A stretch of 60,000 nt of DNA from Nymphaea colorata (taxonomy: Eukaryota; Streptophyta; Magnoliopsida; Nymphaeales; Nymphaeaceae), in assembly GCF_008831285.2 (NCBI RefSeq), contig NC_045144.1:17563716-17623715 (forward strand), given 5' to 3'. This document shows, one piece after another, positions 38,491-48,675 of the stretch. Made by a program: the position numbers and the translations under genes. The notes under the pieces were generated by a model. The model had not been told where the DNA came from, ran no database searches, and saw only the letters and a list, made by a program, of their open reading frames with translations. Numbering within the stretch: position 1 is the stretch's first letter; every line of letters starts with the position of its first letter.

Positions 38491-40959
38491 TATATTTATT
38501 TGAAGAGAAAGAAAAAGAGAAATCAGAGAGACTCTCTTGTAGCATTTTCAAGTATTTTTTAAAAATTTTATTTTTAAACGTGAGTGAAAAAATAATAAAA
38601 TACAAGATCGTAAAATTTGTTTGGTAGGCAGGTAATTACTATAGTTGACTGATTTTTTTTCAAAATTGAAAAAAAAGGGTCCTATTTGAAACAAAAAAAG
38701 CGTACATCTTTCTAGTATAAACCTTAGATATTGTTTTCCGAAAAAGAATAAGATTATAAAGGCACATAAATTAGAGTTACGAGTTTCAGTACAGAAGAGA
38801 GAGGTGGAAGTCTGCTGGGTAACCTTTTTCTGGACAGCTATTAACAAATCTAACAGTAAATCATGTAAAATCTTGTGTATAGAACAAATTTCATAAAAAA
38901 TTTAGATCATTGGTTTTACTTTTCTCATAAAATTCAAGGGATCAGATTCACTTTCACAAATTTTTTGCTTGTATACTTTTAATTTCTTCGACTCTTATAT
39001 ACAGTTAAATTTTTGGAAAAAAAAAGCTACAGAAAACTACATTTTGATTTTTGAGTGCCAAGTGCTTTCCTCACCATCGTGGATCCAATTTGTTGAGTCA
39101 AATAGTAATGGAAACCGTTCACACACAAGGAGGAACCGATCATTTATGATGCCTTCGAGTGTACTTCGGGAAGAAGCTTTCATTTATTAGGAAATGTGTT
39201 CAATATGACTAGGCGGAAGGAAAAACGGGGAGGCCGCGTGCTCGTGATCGTCATCGCGAGAAAAAGTCGGTCAAAAGCATCTCACCGACGGCGGCGACGA
39301 CGACTACGACTCCGTTCATGAACAAGATCGCATTGCCTCTGGCTTGATCTGCCGGTCGATCGACTACAGCTCATCTTGGATTATTGAGAGAAAGAAAAAG
39401 AGAGAGGACCGGGACCGGTTTGTCGCCGATGATGACGATGACCGCATGCAGTAAACAAACCATGCCGAATAGGCTCACTTTACGGTAATAACTTTGTAAA
39501 ATTAAAAAAAAAAAGAAGAATAAAATTTACAAATGTTCAGTTGCCATGATAGAGTCTTCAATCACAATCTTCCTCTCTCTTTGAGATCAGTATTTCTATA
39601 TGCACCAACGTAGCAAGGGAGATTCAGATACCCAGTGATTCAAGAGAAAAGGAAAAACATGGTGAATAACCTGGTAAGGACCGCATAAGAAGCACGGCTG
39701 CACCGTCCATGCATTCTCAGAAGAAGTTATAAACCAATTCACCAACCAATTCACTGGCAAGATCCAAGGACCTGTTTGGATGAAAATGAAACCATGCATT
39801 CGACATGCAATTTTGGCATCAGTACATGTGTCGCGAAGCTAGTTAATTTTTTCGATTGCTAAACCCAGGTTTCTCACTTGATGTAAGCGTCATCGAAACA
39901 TGGCTTAAAAATCTTTCCCGCTTCGCAGAAAGGAATAGTATGCTAAACTTCTGTTATGAGAACTTAAAAACCAACTGCAGGAAAATTGCACGATCACCCA
40001 GTCCACGCTCCTTTCGCAGCACATGAGAAGAATCACCAAAGGGTGTTTGATTACCCTGGATCTTAATTTTCATGCGTGGGTTTGATAAGACACCCGCCTT
40101 AAATATATGGTTCTAACAAGCTGTGGACTTACGAACCATAGCTTTAAGATTGCTGTTATGCCTCAAATTCATGGATGAGATCCAAGACTTTTCAAGATGA
40201 CAGGTTTATAAATCCATGGTGCAATCCATGCATCTTTCAAACATAGGATTTCATATCCTTGCTAGAAATCAAGTCCTAGAACCTAAGATCTTAGCCCTTC
40301 AATACCTGTACACAATGTCTAGAGACATGCATGTGCAGCGAAAACAGGTGTGCAGCAATTTCAGGAAACACTAAAATAACCATCGGACGGTGAGTTTTGC
40401 TCCATGCATTCATAAGACTATCTCTACAACAGTAGAATTTTGTTCCATCATCGGGAAACGACCAGCTGAATTTTGCTTCAACTCCTTCGAAAGTCCTACC
40501 AACTTCCTTGAAGCACTCGACAATCAATAGCAGCGGTAGATAAAGCAGCACAAGCACTTCATTTGTCTCTTGGACAACTTGAAAGTTGACAGCACCCACA
40601 CACAATTCACATAGAGCACACTTTTTTTTCGCTGCTCACATATTGTTACGAAGAAACAAACATCTGCATCTATGGGACAGTTCCAATGTAATTAACATTT
40701 TTCGTCAATAAAAAAACTATATTTTCTGGACTATAGCACCTTAGTGTTATTGATTCGTATGAGGTAACTAACAACTGCTTCCGGTCCATGGATTTACATA
40801 AACAAGAGTTCTAGACACCAGGTGGGTGTGTGCATTTTCAAGCTGTGCTAGTAAACCATGACTTTACAACCATACTGTAGTGACAAACGCAGAAGATGTG
40901 GTATAAAGGAACACAGCTGCTATAGCTAACAGTAGAACTAACTTCTTACAGCACTAAAT
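37451..40959. other. Spacer between the SURNod19 genes
   Basis: No supportable gene. It contains (AT)n arrays (37236-37258 just inside the leader intron and 38457-38482), a GC-rich patch at 39225-39450 and the second copy of the MITE-like repeat (40030-40290). From about 40550 it is the 3' flank of copy 2. An open frame of 104 codons at 40291-40605 (minus) resembles nothing I know. Confidence 0.5.
40030..40290. repeat. Dispersed MITE-like repeat, copy 2
   Basis: GGGTGTTTGATT near the left side, AAATCCATGG then GCAATCCATGCATCTTTCA (40221-40239) match the block at 15120-15320. It is non-coding, in the spacer of the SURNod19 tandem pair. Confidence 0.5.
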
Positions 40960-43516
40960 TTACATCACTAGTATTTGGTAGCCTCCAACATCCTCTTTCT
41001 TCAAAATATAGGCTGTGCCTACGGCAAGAATGATGGCTACACATGCAAATAATGACACTGCAACATGTGTTGGCAACTTGCGCGTTGGCTGTACAATCTC
41101 ATTTCCCTACATACACAGAGCAAAAAGGAATCAGCAAGGGCAAGAACACTTCAATGCTTAAGGAAAATGTGCATGTGATTAACATGATCCCTTTTACAAT
41201 GGAATTTCCTCGTAATTGAGGCACAATTTACAGGGGCCATGCCAGGTCCTCATCTTTTAATTCTTTCACGTCTCAACCAAGGGCTTGTGAAAAATGCTTC
41301 CGTAGCAACTGGTAGAACTGCCGCAACTGCTTGCTTATGGCAATATTTGCACAATCCGCCACAGATATTGTAGATGTAGTCAAAATATGACTCAAGATTG
41401 AACCTGTAGCTTCTATAGACCTTCCTAATGTGCCTGGCACCTCCCTGTGTCGTTGGAAATTCATCTATACAGATTAGCAAGAGGAATAGAGGGCTTACAA
41501 TAGAATGTGCAGGAATATTTATCGGATCAGCCACAAGGATGTAGAATAAGCCCATGACTCCCGTATGAATTTCAGATCTGCTATAATTAGACTCCAATGT
41601 CAAGGTCTCGCCATCCAAAACTTTGACAGATGCTGGCTGAGGATAGCACGTAGTCATCCCAACGATATAGCCAGCTTCATTGCCAGCTTCATTCCCATGT
41701 CCGTATATTGGCAATGAAGAGCATATGACTCTGCCATCCTGCAACAATCATATCACGATTGACAAATAATAAAAAAACCAATTTGTTCAGGATAGTATTT
41801 TTGGTGTTTTAGCTCTTAGTATTAAATCTTGTTCTTGGGAATTCAAGAAAACAAAATACAGCAACATGGAAATTTGAGAAAGGCATTCAATGGTTATTGC
41901 TTTGTCATATATTGGACTAAATCGATACAGACAAAGCAATCAGCATATAGAACCCATATGACTGAAAAAAAAAATTTGTGAGATATGACAGATGATTATT
42001 ACTAGATTCAACTTTAAACCACCAACCAGAACCTGCAATTTCAGCCTTTTGTAAATGGATTCACCATTTTATGTATGAGTGATATGAAAAGTTGCTCAAC
42101 AACTTGCTGTAAGAATTTCAATCGACATGATGAACAAGCAACACCATGCCAATTAGATGCAAAATTATAAGTCACAGCTGAATGCTTACAGGACACGGAA
42201 TTCTGAAACAAAAGGAGTACAGAAAGAAAGAAATGACTCATTGCTATATGTAAAATTTGAGCTATGCCAAGCAGATTTTTTATATGGTACACATCACTTC
42301 TAAAAAAATTAGACTTAGACAAAGCAATACAAAGCAGTTAGACATGAATACCATATCAAGTGCAAACTCTTGGACAACAAATGGCAGAAATCTTACCTGA
42401 CCATATAGAGCAGAACCAATCCCACCTGTATGCTGGTGTGCAACACCATAAATGACATCTCCACCACGAGGTATCACCATGGTTTCTTTTCTGCTATCTA
42501 TGCAACCATTGATCATTTCAACTTTGTCACACGGTTCAACAGTGTATTCTACCTGCAACCAGACAGAGATCCAAATAACTTAAAAAGAGAAGTATTGCAA
42601 GGACTTATTCAACCAGAGACTAGATTGTATCAACAAAAGGTGACCTGCGAAGAAGCATAGCAAGTACCTGGCAGCCTACGAAACCATGGGAATCTGTTTT
42701 ATTAACTATCCTCTTTCCAGTATCAGTAACATCAAATATGTAAATCCTGACAGGGACAATACCCTCAACCCAGTCCACCCACTTCACAGTGTATTTCAAA
42801 TACAATCCCCTCTTAACTATTTCAAAACCTTTTGTCAACCTGCATTGTGTCTCATCGTAGCAGCAAAACAGGCCACCCACATAGTCCTTGGCTATTGGAC
42901 TTCCATACTCATCCTGCGTTACGTTATAGAGATCACACCTGCACTCTGTACACCCCAGACGGTTCTCCACTCCTCTTGTATCGATAGCATGAACATTCAA
43001 CAGCCATTTTTCCTCATACCCATCAGGAATTTCAGCCGGATTTCCAACTTCTATACCGTAAGGACCTGGCACATAAGTTTCAGTTCGCCGAGTCTCGGAT
43101 CCAAGGCCAAAGTACTGACCAAGAACACGATTTTGGCAAACTCCACTATTCCTGGCCGTTATGATCTTAGACCTGTCACTAGAAGATCCAACAGGCTCGT
43201 AGTATCTTAACAAGAGCCAGTGATGGAGGTAAGTTTCATGGAGAGGAACCGAATTACCTGCTTCATCAACTACCTCGGCATTGAATTCTTTAATAGCAAT
43301 ATGGCCTCTTGGGAAGTCGATATCGAAGTAGAACTTGTTCTGTACTGATCCAGGGCCCTGAGAAAACTTGGGTGACAAGAAGGTTGCAGATTTCCAATTG
43401 GTTTCATGATCTCTTGATGAAAAATCGTTGATTGCTGTAAGACCCAGTGCAGAATGAGCAAACGCAAGTATAAAAGAAAAGGATAACAGCGTTCGCCGAT
43501 CACAAGCGGACGACAT
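40960..43516 (-). CDS. SURNod19 family protein, copy 2 (membrane-anchored)
   Basis: This is the fuller member of the tandem pair. Exons on the minus strand are 42668-43516, 42397-42552, 41499-41738 and 40960-41106, all phase 0, giving 463 residues. The middle exons have exactly the same lengths as in copy 1 (156 and 240 bases). A signal peptide covers about 1-25, and the luminal or extracellular part shares the family landmarks. The last exon encodes one hydrophobic helix (about 429-450, HVAVSLFACVAIILAVGTAYIL-like core) and a short tail with KKEDVGGY. This predicts a type I membrane protein with the large domain outside. Candidate copper ligands are His98-His99, His176, His322, His324 and Met397. 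Compared with copy 1 the first intron is short (115 versus 512 bases). The start is the first ATG after a 5' leader acceptor. Family assignment is firm; function is inferred. Confidence 0.92.
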
Positions 43517-44060
43517 CCTCTATTTTGAGCTGCAGTGAGGAGACCAACCAAAGATCAGAATCTTCAGCTACCATACTTGCCAATGTTGCAAAATTCAGGC
43601 GCACGAAGAACCCAAGCGTAATTTGAAATCTTATTTGAAGAAACGCATCACAAGATCAAGCAAAATTCCAAAAAAAATACCACGGGAGATCAGACCTTCC
43701 ACCAAACAAGGCGATTGGTCAAGTAAAAGTATTAAAACCAACGAAACGTTTACTTCGGAAACGTTTCCCAATGAGGCAACCGTAGAGTGTAAACACATGG
43801 CGGTGAACTCCCACTTCAAAGTACTTTTCTCGCAATTAAAAACAAGAACGCAACAAAAATTTGAACGACCAAAATCCATCTCGGCATCCCTCAGGATAAG
43901 CTCTTCTTTCCCATAAAAGAAAAGGATGAAGTTCAAATCCAGCAGAATCCAAGCAAACAAATACAATGGAAACTCAAATCAGAAATCGCAAGCTAAAATA
44001 TTTGAAGGGAGAAGGGGGACACATACCTCTTTCGACTGCTCAAACGAGAGACCAAGAGCC
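43517..44060 (-). other. 5' leader with intron, SURNod19 copy 2
   Basis: A minus-strand exon ends ...CGAAAGAG at 44027 with donor GTATGT. The acceptor CTGCAG ends at 43530 and is followed by CTCAAAATAGAGG and the ATG. The layout and the CTCAA words match copy 1, so the leader intron predates the duplication. Confidence 0.6.
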
Positions 44061-45838
44061 GGCAGGATAAAGAAGAAACGAACAGAAATCAGGAAAGAAA
44101 TTAGAATTCTCTCTGCACCTTTGTATCAATCCACTGGGTTAATTTCTGGGCACTCCCCAAGTCTCAGCTGCACCGCCATGTCCCAATTTCCAGCCAGCGT
44201 TCCAGAACGTTCCTTGAGATGTCGAGATGACATCTGCAAGTCTCCGATTTAATACGTTGCAGTGTTTCAATCACCAAAATTTTGCGTACCTTAATTTTTC
44301 AAGCGGTTTATTCATTTTAGTCGGTCTATGAAATGGCAGTCACTAATGAGCTTAGAATGTTACGTATTGTTCTATCATACGGTAGTAAAATACTAAATAG
44401 CATTCGGAAAGTAAACCCACTTTAAGCGTTCGTTTACATGTTAATAGCTCACAATCATTTACTTATTCACATATTAATTACCTGCCTTTTAAAACTGCGC
44501 CAAAAACTTCTCGCTCTACCAGCATCAATTAAAATATTATGTTGAGTGTTTCAATATTAACACTAAATACTCCGAAGTATTACTACTAAATACTATTAAT
44601 CATCCTCCTAAACATGTGAATTGTGGTGTAGAGTTCAAACAATGAAGATGCCTTTTAAAATTTAAATAAAAAGGAGAAAAACTTCAGTGAAATCGTCTTT
44701 CTCACAGTTGTGTGTGGCGTTTGAATGCATGGAATTCCGCCGTAGAAGTGGAATTCCAATAGCATCGTACAAGAAAAACATGACGTGCTACCAACCGTGG
44801 CCTTTACATCCCCAAGAGTTTGGATTGGTTATTGTACAATAATACGAGAAATAAAGTCACATCTAAATAAGTGCTTGTGGAATAACCGTGTCGAGTGAAG
44901 AAAAGGTCATGGGCATGTGGCATGAGAAAAGCAAAGCAAAGGGCCTCTTTGCTCAGCTTCCAAAGTTAGGCGGTGATTGATTCGTTGTTGACCCAAAACT
45001 TGAGCCCTGTTTTGTAGTTGTTTGAAAAGAAATGGATAAAGCACAGTTACTTTTGAGCTTTAAAGTATAACTGAAAGCACAAAGTTTAACATTTTTAACA
45101 GTAGATCCCTTGATTACATCGCTTTTTTTTTTTTTTGAAATCACAGAATTACTACTAGAACAAAACTTGACAAGGATAGAGCCTATATTGTTTAAATACT
45201 TCTTCACAACTTCATAAAAGCTCGCTTGAATGTAAAAATATAACAAGATAGTAACGGTACTAAGAATATAACAAATTTTAAAACAGTAGTAAATTTTGCA
45301 AAAAGTTTAAATACTTCATCCCTATGAGTACGAAAAGATTTAATTTTAATTGATGATAACGCGACACGTTTTTTTTTGCTTATAATATAACGCGGACTTG
45401 CAATTTGTCGATGAAAAACACTGTTCCTCATCATTGATTTTTTTAAACTCCCAATGAATTATTTCGTAAAAAATGCACCATGTATATATTTTACAGTACA
45501 AATTTGTGACAAAAAGTACTTATCCTCTGCCCAAATGACCTTCACTTTTCCTATGATAAATTCTGCAACACTGCCACTCCCTGCTCAACGGAACGACCTG
45601 CAGAATTGGAGCTCCTTCCCAGTGAAAACCCACAATTCTCACCATTAAACAAAGAACAATTTTGACCATGGTGTCCCGCTTCCACCTGCCTCTGCTTTCG
45701 ACCAATTCATCCACCACGTTTTCGCGTCAATTGATCATGCTGCCCATGTTGGTCATGCCAGATTCAGCCATGGCACGAACAACAGAGGAATTCGCTGCGG
45801 CTGCTGATCCTAAACACAATCACCGCGACATCTTTCAT
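44061..45838. other. Intergenic DNA between SURNod19 copy 2 and the PPR gene
   Basis: The first ~200 bases probably hold the SURNod19 copy 2 promoter, and the last ~200 the PPR 3' untranslated region. Between them is AT-rich sequence with no recognisable gene or repeat. Confidence 0.5.
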
Positions 45839-47713
45839 TCACCAATAGTCTCCACAAGAACACGACCCTTTTCTGAAATGGTGGAACCTGTTACGATCCC
45901 TGATGATGATTTCCCGCTCGAATATCTCCGAGACATGCTTCATTACAGAATGGCAGTCGCGGCAGATCCGAATGTTCTTCGCAACTCTTATGGTTGCGCC
46001 TTCTTCTGTGGCCAGCAATCCAAAGGCCACTGCTAGTTTCTCACTGTGGTATGCAATAATTGTTTCCTTTTCTTCTTCTTCAATATCAAATAGCACATCT
46101 GATGTTTTTGGCGAATGCCCAGTTGCTTTCAGGCGTTCAATCATCACTGCAAGCATCTTACTGATCTCCTCATACTGGGGATGGCTGGTGTCTCCGGCGA
46201 CGAATTCGTGAACCGCAGATCCGATCTCAATAAGGCTGCGTCCCGGCTCCTTCCCAATTCCCCTCTGCTTCATCAAGCTGCGCACGCCTGCCTTCTCATT
46301 CCAGCGTCCCATGGCACCATATATATTTGATAGCAGCACGTAGTCGCCATCATGGTCCGGATCAAGCTCTCCGATTTTCCGGCACACGGCCTCACCGAGC
46401 AAAACATTTCCGTGATTCGCGCAAGCTCCGAGAAGAGTTCTCCACATGATCGCGCTGGGCTTGATTGGCATCCGATCAATAAATCTATATGCTTCGTCAA
46501 GAAGGCCTGCTCGTCCAAGAAGATCAACCATACACCCGTAATGCTCGACCGTCGGCTCCTTGATGCTGTTGAAGAGCTCCCACCCTCGCTGAACAAGGCC
46601 TCCATGACTGCACGCAGACAATGCACCAACATAGCTTACGTCATCCGGCCCAACGCCAGCTTCCTTCATTCTCGAAAAAGCATCTAACGCATGAAGACTG
46701 TGGCCATGAATAGCCAACCCCATGATCAGAGCGGTCCAGGTGAGGACGTTTCTCATAGGCATTTCAACAAACACTTGGACCGCCCCTTCAACGAACCCAC
46801 ATCTCGAGTACATGTCCATCAACGCTGTCCCCAAGGAAACATTCATCTCGAACCCATTCCTCACCAGCATGCAGTGAACCCATTTCCCCAATTCCAGCGC
46901 CCCCAAGCTCGCGCAGGCTGCGATCACGCTCAACATCGTCACCTCGTCCGGCATCACGCCCTGCACCTGCATCCTCTGGAACAGCTCAAGCGCTTCATCC
47001 GAGAGGCCATTATTCACGAAACAGCCTATGACGGCCGACCAAGAAACCACATCCCTGTGAGGCATTTCGTTGAACACTTGGCGCGCGATCTCCACCTCGC
47101 CGCAGCTACCGTAAAAATGAATGAGGGTGTTCTGCACAAAGACATCCGAGCTCAACCCAAGCTTCAAGCTCAATCCATGAACCTCCTGGCCCTTCTGGAC
47201 AAGAAGCAGGCGAGCGCACGCCTTGATAACGAAAGGAAAGGTGTAGTGGTCGATCGAGACGCACCGGCGCATGGAGGAGAAAAGCGAAAGGGCGTCCGAC
47301 GGGAAGTCGCCATTCACGTAGCCGCGAATCATGGTGTTCCAGGCGAACACGTCGGGTTCAGGAATCCGGTCGAAAACGGAGCGGGCATAGCTCAGGCTTC
47401 CGTACGGAGAGACGGAAGAGAAGAGCAGGACCCCTCGCACAGCTAGAGGGTCGTGCTCCATTTCCCGTTTTATTACCTGCGCGTGAATCTGAAGGGCCTG
47501 ACTCATGGACGTGCATTTTGGGGAGGCGTTTGTTCCGCTGAAGAAGCCAAAAATCCGTTCCTGAGAAGTTTCGGCAAGTGGGGAGTCTGCGGATGAGCTT
47601 GAAGATGACGAAGCTGCAAGTGAACTCGAAAACACACCAGAGTGGCGTCTACATGCTCGCAGTAACCAGACTGGCCCAGAGCATCTCAGCCATTGTTGGC
47701 AACCAGAGCTCAT
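45839..47713 (-). CDS. DYW-class pentatricopeptide repeat protein, intronless
   Basis: Such proteins bind organellar transcripts through PPR motifs and edit C to U with the DYW deaminase domain. A single 624-residue open frame gives a Ser/Arg-rich N-terminal transit peptide (about 1-50) and alternating P, L and S motifs. Examples are DVFAWNTMIRGYVNG, DVVSWSAVIGCFVNNG and NVLTWTALIMGLAIHG. E and E+ regions follow, then a full DYW domain. Zinc and catalytic residues are present: HSE at 556-558, CRDCH at 584-588, and the terminal CSCGDYW. The start at 47713 is set by an in-frame TAG upstream. The first ~23 codons lie in a 128-bp unit repeated twice more upstream, producing chained upstream ORFs (separate entries). 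It is divergent from the small cysteine-peptide gene. Organelle and editing site cannot be read by eye. Confidence 0.95.
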   Translation of the reverse strand: MSSGCQQWLRCSGPVWLLRACRRHSGVFSSSLAASSSSSSSADSPLAETSQERIFGFFSGTNASPKCTSMSQALQIHAQVIKREMEHDPLAVRGVLLFSSVSPYGSLSYARSVFDRIPEPDVFAWNTMIRGYVNGDFPSDALSLFSSMRRCVSIDHYTFPFVIKACARLLLVQKGQEVHGLSLKLGLSSDVFVQNTLIHFYGSCGEVEIARQVFNEMPHRDVVSWSAVIGCFVNNGLSDEALELFQRMQVQGVMPDEVTMLSVIAACASLGALELGKWVHCMLVRNGFEMNVSLGTALMDMYSRCGFVEGAVQVFVEMPMRNVLTWTALIMGLAIHGHSLHALDAFSRMKEAGVGPDDVSYVGALSACSHGGLVQRGWELFNSIKEPTVEHYGCMVDLLGRAGLLDEAYRFIDRMPIKPSAIMWRTLLGACANHGNVLLGEAVCRKIGELDPDHDGDYVLLSNIYGAMGRWNEKAGVRSLMKQRGIGKEPGRSLIEIGSAVHEFVAGDTSHPQYEEISKMLAVMIERLKATGHSPKTSDVLFDIEEEEKETIIAYHSEKLAVAFGLLATEEGATIRVAKNIRICRDCHSVMKHVSEIFEREIIIRDRNRFHHFRKGSCSCGDYW

Positions 47714-47841
47714 GGAAGAGGCCCGTCCATGTTGCTCATACCAAGCCGCCGTCTATAAGAACCATTTGTGATCCGTCTAAATGCTCGCAGTAACGAGACT
47801 GGCCCAGAGCATCTCAGCCATTGTTGGCAACCAGAGCTCAT
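47712..47841 (-). promoter_or_regulatory. Upstream ORF 1 of the PPR gene (43 codons, ATGA overlap)
   Basis: The second repeat unit gives an ATG at 47841 and an open frame of 43 codons. Its TGA overlaps the PPR ATG as ATGA (47713-47710). The first ~20 residues match the PPR N-terminus with one change (Trp16 to Ser). If it is in the mRNA, the main start must be reached by leaky scanning or termination-reinitiation. Confidence 0.6.
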
Positions 47842-47969
47842 GGAAGAGGCCCATCCATGTTGCTCATACCAAGCCGCCGTCCATAAGAACCATTTGTGAT
47901 CCGTCTAAATGTTCGGAGTAACCAGACTGGCCCAGAGAATCTCGGCCATTGTTGGCAACCAGAGCTCAT
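47840..47969 (-). promoter_or_regulatory. Upstream ORF 2 of the PPR gene (43 codons, ATGA overlap)
   Basis: The third unit gives an ATG at 47969 and another 43-codon frame; its TGA overlaps the start of upstream ORF 1 in the same ATGA manner. The frame stays open despite several substitutions. Whether the transcript extends this far is unknown. Confidence 0.5.
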
Positions 47970-48030
47970 GGAAGAGGTCCGTCCATGTTGCTCATACCAC
48001 GCCGTCGTCTATAAGAACCATTTATGATCC

Positions 48031-48432
48031 GGTGCAGTGCAATTTTGAAGAACGATTAGTCAAGAAAAAACTGGTCCCAGTAGATGTTCGGATGTGTTCA
48101 ATAAAAAAGAAAAAATCATCCAAATCCGATAACAACGCAATGACTTGGATCTCACTGTGTAGCTTCACTCCACGAGGACTTGATCCCATGCTGGATCTAA
48201 TTGCCTAATACCCTCATTGATATTCACCTACGTAACTTAAGCTACAACTGATTATAAGAAAAATGCGACTAACGAAAATCCATGCATTGTGTGGTGAAGT
48301 TGGTTAGCATATTTTGGGATGCCATGCATTCTACATGTATTGTCAGCCTTTTTGTTGTTCTTATATAATAAGGTTTTGCCTGCAGTTAGCTTCATTCATA
48401 TCATACACTACTGACTACTCGTTGCAGTGCCG
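48031..48432 (+). promoter_or_regulatory. Promoter and leader of the cysteine-peptide gene
   Basis: TATATAATA at 48362-48370 lies about 65 bases before the ATG at 48433, leaving a leader of roughly 35-40 bases. The interval also separates the divergent PPR gene, so part may serve both. No other element is clear. Confidence 0.55.
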
Positions 48433-48675
48433 ATGAAAATGGATGGCAAAAGTATGGCCTTGTTCTCTTTGCTCTTGTCATTGATAGCCATGAGCTCTGT
48501 GAAGGAGTCACAGGCGCAGAATCCCTACGAGTGCATGGGCTTGTGCCAGGCGCAGGCCGGAATGTGCATGGGCAGCTGTGCCGGGACGAACATGGACGTG
48601 AACGTGTGCTTCGGCCGCTGCCAACAGGACCGCCAAGCGTGTGACAGGCAGTGTGAAGGACACACTTCGCCATGA
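48433..48675 (+). CDS. Small secreted eight-cysteine peptide
   Basis: An intronless 80-codon frame encodes a signal peptide (about 1-28, hydrophobic core LFSLLLSLIAM, likely cleavage after SQA). The mature peptide has about 52 residues. Its eight cysteines (34, 38, 45, 49, 59, 63, 70, 74) make two CX3C-X6-CX3C halves joined by nine residues, and the halves resemble each other (CMGLCQ...CMGSC versus CFGRCQ...CDRQC). Paired CX3C motifs are the hallmark of helical-hairpin (alpha-hairpinin-like) and some thionin-like plant peptides, but the X6 spacing is tighter than usual, so I assign no family. The ATG follows a good TATA box. A damaged relative lies at 51086-51292. Role unknown; a defence or signalling peptide is only a guess. 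Confidence 0.75.
   Translation: MKMDGKSMALFSLLLSLIAMSSVKESQAQNPYECMGLCQAQAGMCMGSCAGTNMDVNVCFGRCQQDRQACDRQCEGHTSP

Larger units (their letters stand above)
47646..48030. repeat. 128-bp tandem repeat, three units, over the PPR start region
   Basis: Units repeat with an exact 128-base period: ATGAGCTCTGGTTGCCAACA occurs on the minus strand at 47713, 47841 and 47969. Only a handful of substitutions separate the units. The downstream-most unit contains the genuine PPR start and first ~23 codons; the other two lie in its leader or promoter. Confidence 0.95.

Noticed and set aside
40291-40605. Open frame of 104 codons on the minus strand, downstream of SURNod19 copy 2
   Set aside because: Not recognisable, overlaps the duplicated 3' flank, and the matching place in copy 1 is not open in the same way.
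46691-47446. Open frame of 251 codons on the plus strand
   Set aside because: It is the antisense shadow of the GC-rich PPR coding sequence; composition rich in His, Arg and Gln is typical of such shadows.
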